A DNA stretch of 64,000 nucleotides from Pseudomonas izuensis. Its GTDB lineage: Bacteria; Pseudomonadota; Gammaproteobacteria; Pseudomonadales; Pseudomonadaceae. This document shows positions 23,514-32,775 of this stretch, one piece after another; positions within the stretch are counted from its first letter, which is position 1; each line of letters opens with the position of its first letter. The stretch covers positions 289,653 to 353,652 of the forward strand of contig NZ_WTFT01000011.1 in the NCBI RefSeq assembly GCF_009861505.1. The letters run 5' to 3'. Below the pieces are notes generated by a model, which saw nothing but the letters and a program-made list of their open reading frames with translations, was not told where the DNA came from and did no database searches. Made by a program: the position numbers and the translations under genes.

Positions 23514-24215
23514 TTAGCCACCGAGGTACGCGTCACGCACTTTCGGATCGGTCAGCAGCGCTTCACCGGTGCCTGTCATCACGACGCGGCCGTTCTCCAG
23601 AACATAGGCTCGGTCAGCGATTTTCAGCGCCTGGTTGGCGTTCTGCTCGACCAGGAACACCGTTACACCGTCCTTGCGCAGTTGTTCGATGATGTCGAAG
23701 ATCTGCTGGATGATGATCGGTGCCAGGCCCAGCGACGGTTCGTCGAGCAGCAGCAGCTTGGGCTTGCTCATCAGTGCACGGCCGATGGCGAGCATTTGCT
23801 GTTCGCCGCCGGACATGGTGCCGCCGCGCTGATTGAAACGTTCTTTCAGGCGTGGGAAAAGTCCGAGGACCTTGTCCATCTGTTCCTGATAGTCGCCTTT
23901 CGCGGTGAAGAAACCGCCCATGGAGAGGTTTTCTTCCACGGTCAGGCGGGCAAACACCCGACGTCCTTCGGGAACCACGGCGATGCTCTTGCGCATGATC
24001 TGCGAGGAGTCCTGGCCAACCAGTTCCTCACCCATGTAGCGGATGCTGCCGCTGTGGGCCCGTGGCGAACCGCACAGGGTCATCAACAGCGTGGACTTGC
24101 CGGCACCGTTGGCGCCGATCAGGGTCACGATTTCGCCCTGGCGGACTTCGACGTTGACGCTGTGAAGCGCCTGGATCTTGCCGTAGAAGGTGGAAACGTT
24201 TTCGAACTGCAGCAT
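23514..24215 (-). CDS. livF: Branched-chain amino-acid ABC transporter ATPase LivF (BraG)
   Basis: The 233-residue product is the smaller ATPase. Walker A is GANGAGKSTLLM (33-44), signature MSGGEQQMLAIGRAL, Walker B LLLLDEPSLGL. It pairs with LivG to drive import of Leu, Ile and Val through LivHM. It follows livG directly (stop/start adjacent at 24215/24216) as last gene of the operon, ahead of a strong terminator. Confidence 0.96.
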   Translation of the reverse strand: MLQFENVSTFYGKIQALHSVNVEVRQGEIVTLIGANGAGKSTLLMTLCGSPRAHSGSIRYMGEELVGQDSSQIMRKSIAVVPEGRRVFARLTVEENLSMGGFFTAKGDYQEQMDKVLGLFPRLKERFNQRGGTMSGGEQQMLAIGRALMSKPKLLLLDEPSLGLAPIIIQQIFDIIEQLRKDGVTVFLVEQNANQALKIADRAYVLENGRVVMTGTGEALLTDPKVRDAYLGG

Positions 24216-24983
24216 TTACGCTTCCCCCAGGTAGGCTTTGATCACTTCAGGATTATCGCGGATCTGTTCCGGCGTACCGTCGGCCAGCGGCGTGCCCTGG
24301 TTGATCACGACGATGTGGTCGGAAATGCTCATGACCAGTTTCATGTCGTGTTCGATCAACAGCACAGTGACATTGTGCTCTTCACGCAACACGCTGATCA
24401 GCGCCTTCAGGTCTTCGGTTTCCTTCGGGTTCAGGCCGGCGGCCGGTTCGTCGAGCATGAGGATCCGCGGGCGGGTCATCATGCAGCGGGCGATTTCCAG
24501 GCGTCGTTGCTGACCGTAGGCCAGGGTGCCGGCCGGGCGGTTGGCGAACTCCTTGAGGTGAACCTTTTCCAGCCAGTACTCGGCGTACTCCATGGCCTCG
24601 CGTTCGCTTCTGCGGAACGACGGGGTCTTGAACAGACCGGACAGGAAGTTGGTGTTCAGGTGACGATGCTGGGCGATCAAGAGGTTCTCGACCGCGGTCA
24701 TGTCCTTGAACAGCCGCACGTTCTGGAAGGTGCGTACCACGCCTTTGAGGGCGATCTTGTGGCCCGGCAGGCCTTCGATCGGCTCGCCGTCCAGCAGGAT
24801 GCTGCCGCCGCTCGGCTTGTAGAAGCCGGTCAGGCAGTTGAACACGGTGGTCTTGCCGGCGCCGTTGGGGCCGATCAAGGCAACCACCTGTTTCTCTTTC
24901 ACGCTCAAGGCAACGCCGTTGACCGCCAGCAAGCCGCCGAAGCGCATGCTCAGGTTTTCTACTTTAAGGATCTCGCGGCTCAT
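24216..24983 (-). CDS. livG: Branched-chain amino-acid ABC transporter ATPase LivG (BraF)
   Basis: The 255-residue product has Walker [17 protein letters not shown], the signature [13 protein letters not shown], Walker [13 protein letters not shown] and the LivG-type C-terminal segment ([18 protein letters not shown]). It forms the ATPase heterodimer with LivF. The start overlaps the livM stop by 4 bases, so translation is coupled. Confidence 0.97.
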   Translation of the reverse strand: MSREILKVENLSMRFGGLLAVNGVALSVKEKQVVALIGPNGAGKTTVFNCLTGFYKPSGGSILLDGEPIEGLPGHKIALKGVVRTFQNVRLFKDMTAVENLLIAQHRHLNTNFLSGLFKTPSFRRSEREAMEYAEYWLEKVHLKEFANRPAGTLAYGQQRRLEIARCMMTRPRILMLDEPAAGLNPKETEDLKALISVLREEHNVTVLLIEHDMKLVMSISDHIVVINQGTPLADGTPEQIRDNPEVIKAYLGEA

Positions 24984-26236
24984 TTGCGCAGCTCCATGTG
25001 AGGACGTTGCATGGGCAGCAGACCCTGAGGGCGCCAGATCATCATCAGTACCATCAAGGCACCGAACATCAACATGCGGTACTCACTGAACTCACGCATC
25101 ATTTCCGGCAGCAGGATCATCACCACGGCCGCGAGCACCACGCCCAGTTGCGAGCCCATGCCGCCCAGGACAACGATGGCCAGAATGGTCGCCGACTCGA
25201 TGAAGGTGAAGGATTCCGGTGTCACCAGACCCTGACGCGCGGCGAAGAAGCTGCCGGCGAAACCGGCGAAGCACGCACCCAGGGTGAAGGCCGAAAGCTT
25301 GATGATCGTCGGGTTCAGACCCAGCGCACGGCAGGCGATTTCATCTTCACGCAGCGCTTCCCAGGCACGACCCAGGGGCATGCGCAGCAAACGGTTGATG
25401 ACAAACAGCGCGAACAGGGCCAGGAACAAGGCCACCAGGTAAAGGAAAATCACCTTGTTGATCGAGTTGTATTCCAGGCCGAAGTACTCGTGGAACGTCT
25501 GCAAGCCTTCAGCGGCTTTACGTTCGAAAGTCAGGCCGAAGAACGTCGGTTTCTCGATGTTGCTGATGCCGTTCGGACCCCCCGTGAGGCCGGTCAGGTT
25601 ACGCAGGAACAGACGGATGATTTCACCGAAGCCCAGGGTCACGATCGCCAGGTAGTCGCCACGCAGGCGCAGGACCGGGAAGCCGAGCAGGAAGCCGAAA
25701 GTGGCCGCCATCAGGCCGGCGATCGGCAGGCAGATCCAGAAGCTCAGGCCGTAGTAATGCGACAGCAGTGCATAACTGTAGGCGCCGACGGCATAGAAGC
25801 CGACATAACCGAGGTCGAGCAGGCCGGCCAGACCGACCACGATGTTCAGGCCCAGGCCGAGCATCACGTAGATCAGTACCAGCGTGGCGATATCCACCGC
25901 ACCACGGGAGCCGAAGAACGGCCAGACCAAAGCACCGATGATCAACGCAATGATGATCCAGCGCTGGGTGGTTGGCAGGGTCAGGAAGTTACTGGCCTTG
26001 GCCGGCATGACCGGCAGGTTGGGCGAGGATTTCCAGGCCGCGCTGATCTGCTGGTCGAACAGTACCCGCAGGAACATCAGCACCGAGCACACGGCGATGG
26101 TGATCAACGTGGCGTCGCTGGTGCCATGGACTTCGAGGTTGATGCCGACGATGGTCAGCTTCAGACCCAATACCGGGTAGGCCACGGCCCACACCAGCAA
26201 GGCGCTGAACAACGCCTGTTTAAGATTCCTAGTCAT
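24980..26236 (-). CDS. livM: High-affinity branched-chain amino-acid permease LivM (BraE)
   Basis: The 418-residue permease has two N-terminal helices before a DUF3382-like linker. The LivHM core follows ([39 protein letters not shown]) with the conserved cytoplasmic loop [20 protein letters not shown]. It overlaps livH by 4 bases. The length matches Pseudomonas BraE rather than the shorter LivM of other systems. Confidence 0.96.
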   Translation of the reverse strand: MTRNLKQALFSALLVWAVAYPVLGLKLTIVGINLEVHGTSDATLITIAVCSVLMFLRVLFDQQISAAWKSSPNLPVMPAKASNFLTLPTTQRWIIIALIIGALVWPFFGSRGAVDIATLVLIYVMLGLGLNIVVGLAGLLDLGYVGFYAVGAYSYALLSHYYGLSFWICLPIAGLMAATFGFLLGFPVLRLRGDYLAIVTLGFGEIIRLFLRNLTGLTGGPNGISNIEKPTFFGLTFERKAAEGLQTFHEYFGLEYNSINKVIFLYLVALFLALFALFVINRLLRMPLGRAWEALREDEIACRALGLNPTIIKLSAFTLGACFAGFAGSFFAARQGLVTPESFTFIESATILAIVVLGGMGSQLGVVLAAVVMILLPEMMREFSEYRMLMFGALMVLMMIWRPQGLLPMQRPHMELRK

Positions 26237-27156
26237 ACTTTCTCAACCTCCGGACGGCCCAGCAGGCCGGTTGGCCGGAACAACAACACCAGAACCAGCA
26301 GGCCGAACGCCACGACGTCCTTGTACTGGTCGCCGAAGATATCGGCACCGAAGGCTTCCGCCACCCCAAGCACGATCCCGCCGAGCATGGCCCCCGGAAT
26401 ACTGCCGATACCGCCCAGTACCGCTGCGGTGAAGGCCTTGAGGCCGACCAGGAAACCGGCGTTCGGGTTGATCACGCCGTATTGCATGCTCAGCAGCACG
26501 GCCGCGATGGCCGCCAGGGCGGCACCGATGACGAAGGTCAGGGCGATGATGTTGTTGGTGTTGATACCCAGCAGGTTGGCCATCTTGATGTCTTCGGCAC
26601 AGGCGCGGCAGGCGCGACCCAGGCGAGAGCGGGAGATGAACAGCGTCAGGCCGAGCATGGCGACCAGGGTCACCACGAACACCACGATTTGCATGTAGGA
26701 AATCAGCACTTCATGTGCGCCACCTGGCCCGATGGCAAAGTTGCCCGGGATCAGGTTGGGAATGGATTTGTCCTTGGAGTCTTGCGCCAACAGAACCGTG
26801 TTCTGCAGGAAGATCGACATGCCGATGGCGGAAATCAGCGGAATCAGACGGTTGCTGCCGCGCAAGGGGCGGTAGGCAATCCGTTCGATGCTGTAGCCGT
26901 AGGCACTGGTGACGACGATAGTCGCCAGGAAAGCGGCGGTCATCAACAGCGGAACACTGTCGAGTCCCAGCATGGCCAGCCCGGCGATGGCGATGAACGC
27001 CACGTAGGAGCCGATCATGTACACCTCGCCGTGGGCGAAGTTGATCATTCCAATGATGCCGTAAACCATCGTATAGCCGATGGCGATCAGGGCATACGTG
27101 CTGCCAATGGTCAGACCATTAACCAGCTGTTGGAAGAAGTGATAGATGTCAGGCAT
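26233..27156 (-). CDS. livH: High-affinity branched-chain amino-acid permease LivH (BraD)
   Basis: The 307-residue permease has eight or so helices. [24 protein letters not shown] and [23 protein letters not shown] are typical of LivH. It is the first gene of the livHMGF block and is separated from livK by a 232-base gap with a hairpin terminator, so the binding protein can be made in excess over the permease. Confidence 0.96.
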   Translation of the reverse strand: MPDIYHFFQQLVNGLTIGSTYALIAIGYTMVYGIIGMINFAHGEVYMIGSYVAFIAIAGLAMLGLDSVPLLMTAAFLATIVVTSAYGYSIERIAYRPLRGSNRLIPLISAIGMSIFLQNTVLLAQDSKDKSIPNLIPGNFAIGPGGAHEVLISYMQIVVFVVTLVAMLGLTLFISRSRLGRACRACAEDIKMANLLGINTNNIIALTFVIGAALAAIAAVLLSMQYGVINPNAGFLVGLKAFTAAVLGGIGSIPGAMLGGIVLGVAEAFGADIFGDQYKDVVAFGLLVLVLLFRPTGLLGRPEVEKV

Positions 27157-27340
27157 TACAGCGCTCCTAAAAACCTGATACGCATTTCACTGGTGGAGTC
27201 ATTTTCCCGCCCGAGCCCCGTGGATCTGCATCCACTTCGAATTCGGGGTTTGCCAGCGAACCGCTGATGACGGTTTTGAGATTTTCAGGTGGGGAGACTA
27301 GCGGATCACGCCAGCGCGGCCCAATACGTTCGTAAAACAA

Positions 27341-27366
27341 AGCCCACGGCACGCCGTGGGCTTTAT
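27341..27366 (-). terminator. Terminator/attenuator between livK and livHMGF
   Basis: AGCCCACGGC/GCCGTGGGCT is a 10-base perfect stem with a 2-base centre, with an A-run to the left that becomes a U-run in the minus-strand transcript. Partial read-through would explain higher expression of livK than of livHMGF. Confidence 0.8.
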
Positions 27367-27388
27367 TGGCAGTCAGTCAGGCAGCGCC

Positions 27389-28516
27389 TTACTGAGGCGA
27401 AGCTTCAGTTTTTGGTTTGCCGAAGTGCCACTCGTAAACCACGAATTTGAAGTCTTTCAAGTCGCCTTTTTCGTCGAAGCTCAGGTCGCCGGTCGGGGTC
27501 TTGAAGGTGCCTTTGTGGATGGCTTCAGCCACTTTGGCGGAGTCTTCCGACTTGGCAGCCTTGATGCCTTCGGCGATCACTTCCACAGCCGAGTAGGCCG
27601 GGAACACGAACGGACCGCTCGGGTCTTCTTTCTTGGCTTTGAAGTCTTCAGCCAGCTTCTGGTTGGCCGGATCCTGGTCGAAGGATTTCGGCAGGGTCAC
27701 CAGCAGGCCTTCGGAAGCGTCCTTGGCGATCTGCGAAATGGAGTCGTTACCCACGCCTTCCGGACCCATGAACTTGGCTTTCAGGCCTTTTTCCTGGGAT
27801 TGACGCAGGATCAGGCCCAGCTCCGGGTGGTAGCCGCCGTAGTAGACGAAGTCGACGTTGGCTTGTTTGAGCTTGGAGATCATGGAAGAGAAGTCTTTGT
27901 CGCCGGCGTTGATGCCTTCGAACACGGCAACCTTGACGCCTTTGCCTTCCAGGGTTTTCTTCACGGCGGTGGCGATGCCTTCACCGTATTGCTGTTTGTC
28001 GTGCAGGACAGCAACGATTTTCGGTTTTACGTGATCGGCAATGTAGTTACCGGCGGCAGGGCCTTGGGCGCTGTCCAGGCCGATGGTGCGGAACACCATT
28101 TTGTAACCACGATTGGTGATGTCCGGGCTGGTGGCAGCCGGGGTGATCATCACGACGCCTTCGTCTTCGTAGATGTCCGAAGCCGGTTGGGTGGAGCTGG
28201 AGCACAGGTGACCGACCACGAATTTCACGCCGTCGTTGACGACTTTGTTCGCGACCGCTACCGCTTGCTTAGGATCACAGGCGTCATCGTATTCAACGGC
28301 TTCGAGTTTCTTGCCGTCTACGCCGCCTTTGGCGTTGATCTGTTCGATGGCCATTTTGGCGCCACTGAACTGCATGTCGCCGTATTGGGCTACAGGGCCG
28401 GTTTTAGGGCCGGCGATGCCGATCTTGATGGTGTCAGCTGCGAACGAATGGCTGGCAACCCCGGCCAGAACCATAGCGGCAAACAGTTTGGAAATCTGCT
28501 TAGTAGCCTTAGTCAT
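27389..28516 (-). CDS. livK: Periplasmic branched-chain amino-acid binding protein LivK (BraC)
   Basis: The 375-residue product has a signal peptide cleaved after about residue 26 (AGVASHSFAAD). A type I periplasmic binding fold follows: IKIGIAGPKTGPVAQYGDMQFSGA, YDDACDPKQAVAVANK, and VGHLCSSSTQPASDIYEDEG with the Cys pair of the family. It delivers Leu, Ile, Val and probably Ala and Thr to LivHM. It is first in the operon, 870 bases ahead of livM. Confidence 0.96.
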   Translation of the reverse strand: MTKATKQISKLFAAMVLAGVASHSFAADTIKIGIAGPKTGPVAQYGDMQFSGAKMAIEQINAKGGVDGKKLEAVEYDDACDPKQAVAVANKVVNDGVKFVVGHLCSSSTQPASDIYEDEGVVMITPAATSPDITNRGYKMVFRTIGLDSAQGPAAGNYIADHVKPKIVAVLHDKQQYGEGIATAVKKTLEGKGVKVAVFEGINAGDKDFSSMISKLKQANVDFVYYGGYHPELGLILRQSQEKGLKAKFMGPEGVGNDSISQIAKDASEGLLVTLPKSFDQDPANQKLAEDFKAKKEDPSGPFVFPAYSAVEVIAEGIKAAKSEDSAKVAEAIHKGTFKTPTGDLSFDEKGDLKDFKFVVYEWHFGKPKTEASPQ

Positions 28517-28865
28517 AGTGCTCCACTCTTACTGTTGTAGTTTTTATAGTCCTGGCGCCGTCGGCAGCAGAACCGGGTCAGTATCTACGACATTCCCCGG
28601 AAAAGCCCCTCGGCAACTGTACCGGTACAGTGTAGAGCGCCGATTGTCAGCCTGGGAAGCTGGCGCCGGGGGACAAAACTTGGGCGTGTCGCTTTTTTGA
28701 AAGAAAAAGACAGAATTGCGGCGGGGTTTTGACGGGCTTATAGCCAGTTTCCGTGCATTCCTTGGCTTTCCTGCTCTTTTCATTCAGTGACTCAAATTGC
28801 ATCTGGGTTTTTCTGCCGGACCACCGACGTTATGATTGCGTCGATTTCTTTTCCGGACCGCACCC
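28517..28865. other. Intergenic region livK / DUF2288 (349 bases)
   Basis: Promoters of the divergent livK and DUF2288 genes must lie here. I see no convincing operator, repeat or extra gene; short reading frames have no ribosome-binding site. Confidence 0.5.
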
Positions 28866-29171
28866 ATGATTGAAGAACCTAGCACCCTCTATGCCAAGCT
28901 GCTTGGTGAAACCGCATCTATTACCTGGAAAGAATTGGAACCGTTCTTTGCCAAGGGTGCCCTATTGTGGGTCGACCCTGGTCTGGATTTGATCGCCGCA
29001 GCCGAGGCAATGGCCACGGACGATGGCGAGAAAGTGGCTGCCTGGTTGGCCGCCGACAAGGTCGCCAAGCTGTCTGAAACGAGGGCGCTGGATCTTTTCG
29101 AGCGTGATCCGGAGTTGTGGGCGGTGGTGGTTTCGCCGTGGATCATGATCCAGGAAAGAGCAAAGCCTTGA
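28866..29171 (+). CDS. DUF2288 family protein
   Basis: The 101-residue product shows the DUF2288 pattern: LYAKLLGETASITWKELEPFFAKGALLWVDP, then helices, and VAAWLAADKVAKL. The role of this small cytoplasmic family is unknown. The ATG at 28866 is chosen over one 30 bases upstream because the family pattern begins there. Confidence 0.85.
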   Translation: MIEEPSTLYAKLLGETASITWKELEPFFAKGALLWVDPGLDLIAAAEAMATDDGEKVAAWLAADKVAKLSETRALDLFERDPELWAVVVSPWIMIQERAKP

Positions 29172-29358
29172 ATGCGTGCACCTGTCTGGTGCGCGTCGCT
29201 ACCGAGCAAAAGTGTGTAGCCGAGTAGCGTGATGGCAGGTTGCCGTAGAGAAAGGCCACAGCTTCACGGTGACGTAAACGTAACGGGAACAGTTGAGTGA
29301 GCGGCCTGAGGGCTGCTCAATTGTTTCTCGATGTGGATTTTGTTGAGTCGAAGGCCGC

Positions 29359-29450
29359 CATCGCTGGCAAGCCAGCTCCCACAGTGATCGGTATCGAACA
29401 CACATTCTGTGAGCGTCACCGGAACCTGTGGGAGCTGGCTTGCCAGCGAT
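29359..29450. repeat. REPIN, GGAGCTGGCTTGCCAGCGA type
   Basis: Perfectly inverted arms at 29359-29384 and 29426-29450 fill most of the 301-base gap between the DUF2288 gene and the tubulin-like gene. The rest of the gap (29172-29358) shows no gene or known site. Confidence 0.85.
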
Positions 29451-29472
29451 TTTGGGGCGGCTCGGTCTTGAG

Positions 29473-31680
29473 TCAGGCCGAATAGGTCTTGCCCGTATGG
29501 TTATTCAGCGAAATAACCTTGGTCTTGCCAATGCGATGACGGTAGATCTCGCGCAGGTACTTGATCGCTTTCTTCACACAATCCCGAGACAGGCGAATGT
29601 CGTTGATCGAGACGAACTTGTCCTTGTCGTTGATCAGCTCGCGATATTTCTTCTCGTACATCGGTTTGATCGCATACCAGTTGGTATCGAGGATCTTCGC
29701 CGGGTTTTCGAACTCGTTGAGCAAGTCGTCGATGCGCTCTTCGTCGAAATCTTCATTGATGATGAAGTCCAGCATCGAGTTGTCCAGGGTTTCGTCGAAG
29801 CGGTACGGGCTGCGGGCGAAGCAACGCTTGATGAAGGCCACGATCAGCGTCAGGAAGTCGTCCGACAGGCACGGGCTCTTGGCGATCAGGGTGGTCAGCG
29901 ACAGGTTGGCCGAGGCGCCGATCACCAGCGCATAACGCTTAAGCGTGGTGTTGGGGAACAGGTTGTTGAGGTGGGTCTTCAACCGGTTCAGGTCCATGTA
30001 GGACAGCTTGTAGTCCTTCGGCAGGGAAACGATCGACACCACCGACGAACAGTTCTTGAAGAAGTGCAGGTCGTGCAGGGCTGCGGCGTCGTAGCCGGAG
30101 TTCTTGTACTGCTCCAGCGACGCGCGATAGCGCTTGGACTCGATCGGCAGCAGGCTGATGCCTTCGATGGCCTGTGTGACCTTGTTGAAATGCGGCAGGT
30201 CGATGGAGCGGAAGAACAGATCGTCGATGTTCAGGCGCTGCGGCTCTTTCTCGAACACCTTGAACTTGTCGTTGGTCGGCGCCGGGCTTTCCGGGACCAC
30301 GGACTCGGCGTAGGCGATCGCCACAGGGCCGGCCAGGCTCATGAACAGGTCGTTGGCATCAAGGCGAATGGTTTCGCCGATGTCGATGCCGGCGCGCCGG
30401 AAATAGTTCTGGTCGTAGTCGGTCGTGACCGCTTGCGCTGTCAGAATGTTGAAAATCTGCTGCGAGATGTATTGGTTGGCGTGCTTTTCCATGGCATTGA
30501 CATCAATGTTCTGGATGTTGCCATCGTCGCTTTCTTCGGCGTAACGCATGATGTCGTTGGAGATCAGCATCATCGCGTTCCAGGGGCGGATACGGCCCAT
30601 GACGCTGGCTTCGCTGCTGTCTTCGTTGGCGAAGTTGTAGGAGAAGTCCCACTCTTCCGACAGGTATTTGCACAGCAGGCGACCGGCGTTGATATGCAAC
30701 GCTTCGGACATTTCACTGCGGTGATCGGAAATGTTCGGCAGGACGCAGATACCGCTGGTGAAAATCGGCTCGAAAACGAAGGAGTGACCGCTCTTGCCGT
30801 CGTGCTCGTCCATCGGCTTGGTGTCGAACGTCTTGTTCATATACGAGTGCTGCTGGGCCAGGCCGAACTCCGAGGCCATGCCCGAGCCGGTACCGCCGCC
30901 GGCGCTGAAGATCGAGAAGTACAGGCGTGATTGATTGGCCTTGATGCCGCAGCTGTCGATCAGGTACGAGTGAATCATCTTCCAGTCAGGGCTGGAAAAA
31001 CGCTGGGTGTCCTTGTTCAGGATAATCTTGGCCAGGTATTGGCCAAGGATCGGCGCGTTACCGGCGCCACCGGCGTGGACTTCCGACAAGTCCATGATTT
31101 TCATTTTGCTGTAGTCGCGCAGGAACCCGCTTTTTTCACCCTTGCGCGAGAAGCGGATTCGACCGGCAATGTCTTTGTCCAGGTCGCCGAGCATCACCAG
31201 CGGTTCGACCAGGAACACCGGTTTGGTGGCCTTGTTCGGCATCAGGCGCAAATTGTTGCGAATCCACTGTGCCGGGCTGTAGCCTTTTTCGGCATAGCGT
31301 TTATCCGGCGAGAGGCGGTCTTCGCTGTTGAATTCGTTGAGGTAGAACTTGCGGGCGTTGTACACCAGTTCCGCAACATCCAGCGCGATGTTCGAACCGC
31401 AGCGGCCCAGGCCGATCAGGCAGACCGACGGGAATTCCTGATCGCTATGCTGCTCGTTGTCGCCTTCCAGGTGCGGTGGGCGCGGGAACACCATGTCGCG
31501 CAGGCCGTCGAGATTGTCGAGGATGCGGTCGGTGTTGGTTTCGGTGTAGTACAGGTATTGCTGGGTCGCCAGCGGGCGTGACGGGAGTAATGGCTTCGAC
31601 GCTATAGGGGCAGGGCTGTTCGCCGCTGGGCTCAAGGTCAGGTCGGATACCGCGGTGGCCGGATTATTTTTGGAAGTCAT
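29473..31680 (-). CDS. Orphan tubulin/FtsZ-superfamily protein
   Basis: The 735-residue product has a disordered Pro/Ala-rich N-terminus (1-45). A GTPase-like domain follows: GLGRCGSN (90-97) fits the T1 loop, SAGGGTGSGMAS (259-270) is the tubulin/FtsZ signature GGGTG[ST]G (T4), and RLDANDLFMSL (439-449) resembles the T7 loop (NLDFADVR in FtsZ) whose acids trigger GTP hydrolysis in the next subunit. A 280-residue C-terminal part is unlike FtsZ or TubZ. It resembles the large bacterial tubulin-like (FtsZl/Tubulin_2) proteins described from comparative genomics. No partition gene or division gene is nearby. The ATG at 31680 is preferred over an upstream GTG-like extension. Filament formation is inference. 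Confidence 0.8.
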   Translation of the reverse strand: MTSKNNPATAVSDLTLSPAANSPAPIASKPLLPSRPLATQQYLYYTETNTDRILDNLDGLRDMVFPRPPHLEGDNEQHSDQEFPSVCLIGLGRCGSNIALDVAELVYNARKFYLNEFNSEDRLSPDKRYAEKGYSPAQWIRNNLRLMPNKATKPVFLVEPLVMLGDLDKDIAGRIRFSRKGEKSGFLRDYSKMKIMDLSEVHAGGAGNAPILGQYLAKIILNKDTQRFSSPDWKMIHSYLIDSCGIKANQSRLYFSIFSAGGGTGSGMASEFGLAQQHSYMNKTFDTKPMDEHDGKSGHSFVFEPIFTSGICVLPNISDHRSEMSEALHINAGRLLCKYLSEEWDFSYNFANEDSSEASVMGRIRPWNAMMLISNDIMRYAEESDDGNIQNIDVNAMEKHANQYISQQIFNILTAQAVTTDYDQNYFRRAGIDIGETIRLDANDLFMSLAGPVAIAYAESVVPESPAPTNDKFKVFEKEPQRLNIDDLFFRSIDLPHFNKVTQAIEGISLLPIESKRYRASLEQYKNSGYDAAALHDLHFFKNCSSVVSIVSLPKDYKLSYMDLNRLKTHLNNLFPNTTLKRYALVIGASANLSLTTLIAKSPCLSDDFLTLIVAFIKRCFARSPYRFDETLDNSMLDFIINEDFDEERIDDLLNEFENPAKILDTNWYAIKPMYEKKYRELINDKDKFVSINDIRLSRDCVKKAIKYLREIYRHRIGKTKVISLNNHTGKTYSA

Positions 31681-31878
31681 TATTCGCCATCTACCTGGGC
31701 TTGTTAGTCGGGCGACACGCTGTCGTCGAACCGTCACGGAATGAGAACTCGCGTCTTTTATCAGCGCGTATTTGTCCCAAGCGTCAGAGCCATGGCCTGA
31801 GCATCGCTCGGGGGAATCCTTTCCTGAGTCATGATGAATCGGCCAATATTCAGCGATCTTTAATCAAGAAGAGGCAAA

Positions 31879-32775
31879 ATGATGTCAGCGCTACCTTCAC
31901 TGGGGTTTGCCGGAATCGGTCTGATGGGGTTGCCGATGTGTCGGCGCCTGCTGGCGGCGGGTTATCCGCTGACGGTGTGGAACCGTAATCCGGACAAATG
32001 CACACCATTGGTCGAGGCCGGTGCCCGCCAGGTCGCTACGCCGGCAGAGTTGTGCCAGCACGCCGACGTCGTGATGTTGTGCCTGGCGGATACCTGGGTG
32101 GTGCGTGAAGTGGTGTTTGGCCCTGCCGGGGTGGTCGAAGGCGCGAAAAATGGCCAGCTGCTGGTGGATTTCTCCAGCCTGGAACCTACCGCAACCCGGG
32201 AAATGGCGGCGGAACTCGTCAGTAAAACCGGCATGGCCTGGCTCGACGCCCCGGTATCCGGTGGTGTGGTCGGCGCCGAGGCCGGCAGCCTGGCGATCAT
32301 GGTCGGTGGCGACGCGGAAAATCTCGAACGCATCAGGCCTGTGTTGTTGAGCCTGGGGCAGCGGGTGACGCACATGGGGGCTGTCGGAGCGGGGCAGGTG
32401 ACTAAGGCCTGCAATCAGATGATCGTGGCCTGCAACGCCTTGGTAATTGCCGAAGTGGTGGCGCTGGCGGAGCGTTCCGGCGTCGATGCGAGCCTGATTG
32501 CCGAGGCGCTGGCCGGAGGCTTTGCCGATTCGAAACCCTTGCAGATTCTTGCCCCGCAAATGGCCGAAAGCCGTTTTGAACCGGTGAAATGGCACGTGCG
32601 AACCTTGCTCAAGGATCTGGACACGGCGGTGAAGTTTTCCCGCGAGCAGGGTTCGGCGACACCCATTAGTGGCCTGGCGGCACAGCTGATGCGGTTGCAT
32701 GGCGGGCAGGGGTTCCTGGAAAAAGATCCCTCTACATTAGTGCAGATGTACCGTGAACCAGACTCAAGGACGTAA
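31879..32775 (+). CDS. NAD(P)-dependent beta-hydroxyacid dehydrogenase, HIBADH family
   Basis: The 298-residue product has the Rossmann site GFAGIGLMGLPMCRRLLAAG and the HIBADH features LDAPVSGGVVGAEAGSLAIMVGG and GAGQVTKACNQMIVACN, whose Lys is the likely catalytic residue. Substrates in this family include 3-hydroxyisobutyrate, tartronate semialdehyde and succinic semialdehyde; the neighbours do not tell which. AGAGGC precedes the ATG. The last 44 bases overlap the 3' end of the opposite MHYT-GGDEF-EAL gene. Confidence 0.88.
   Translation: MMSALPSLGFAGIGLMGLPMCRRLLAAGYPLTVWNRNPDKCTPLVEAGARQVATPAELCQHADVVMLCLADTWVVREVVFGPAGVVEGAKNGQLLVDFSSLEPTATREMAAELVSKTGMAWLDAPVSGGVVGAEAGSLAIMVGGDAENLERIRPVLLSLGQRVTHMGAVGAGQVTKACNQMIVACNALVIAEVVALAERSGVDASLIAEALAGGFADSKPLQILAPQMAESRFEPVKWHVRTLLKDLDTAVKFSREQGSATPISGLAAQLMRLHGGQGFLEKDPSTLVQMYREPDSRT

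Noticed and set aside
29473..31680. Canonical FtsZ, or a TubZ plasmid/phage partition protein
   Set aside because: Too large, only the GTPase motifs agree, and no TubR-like gene, centromere-like repeats or dcw cluster genes are near.
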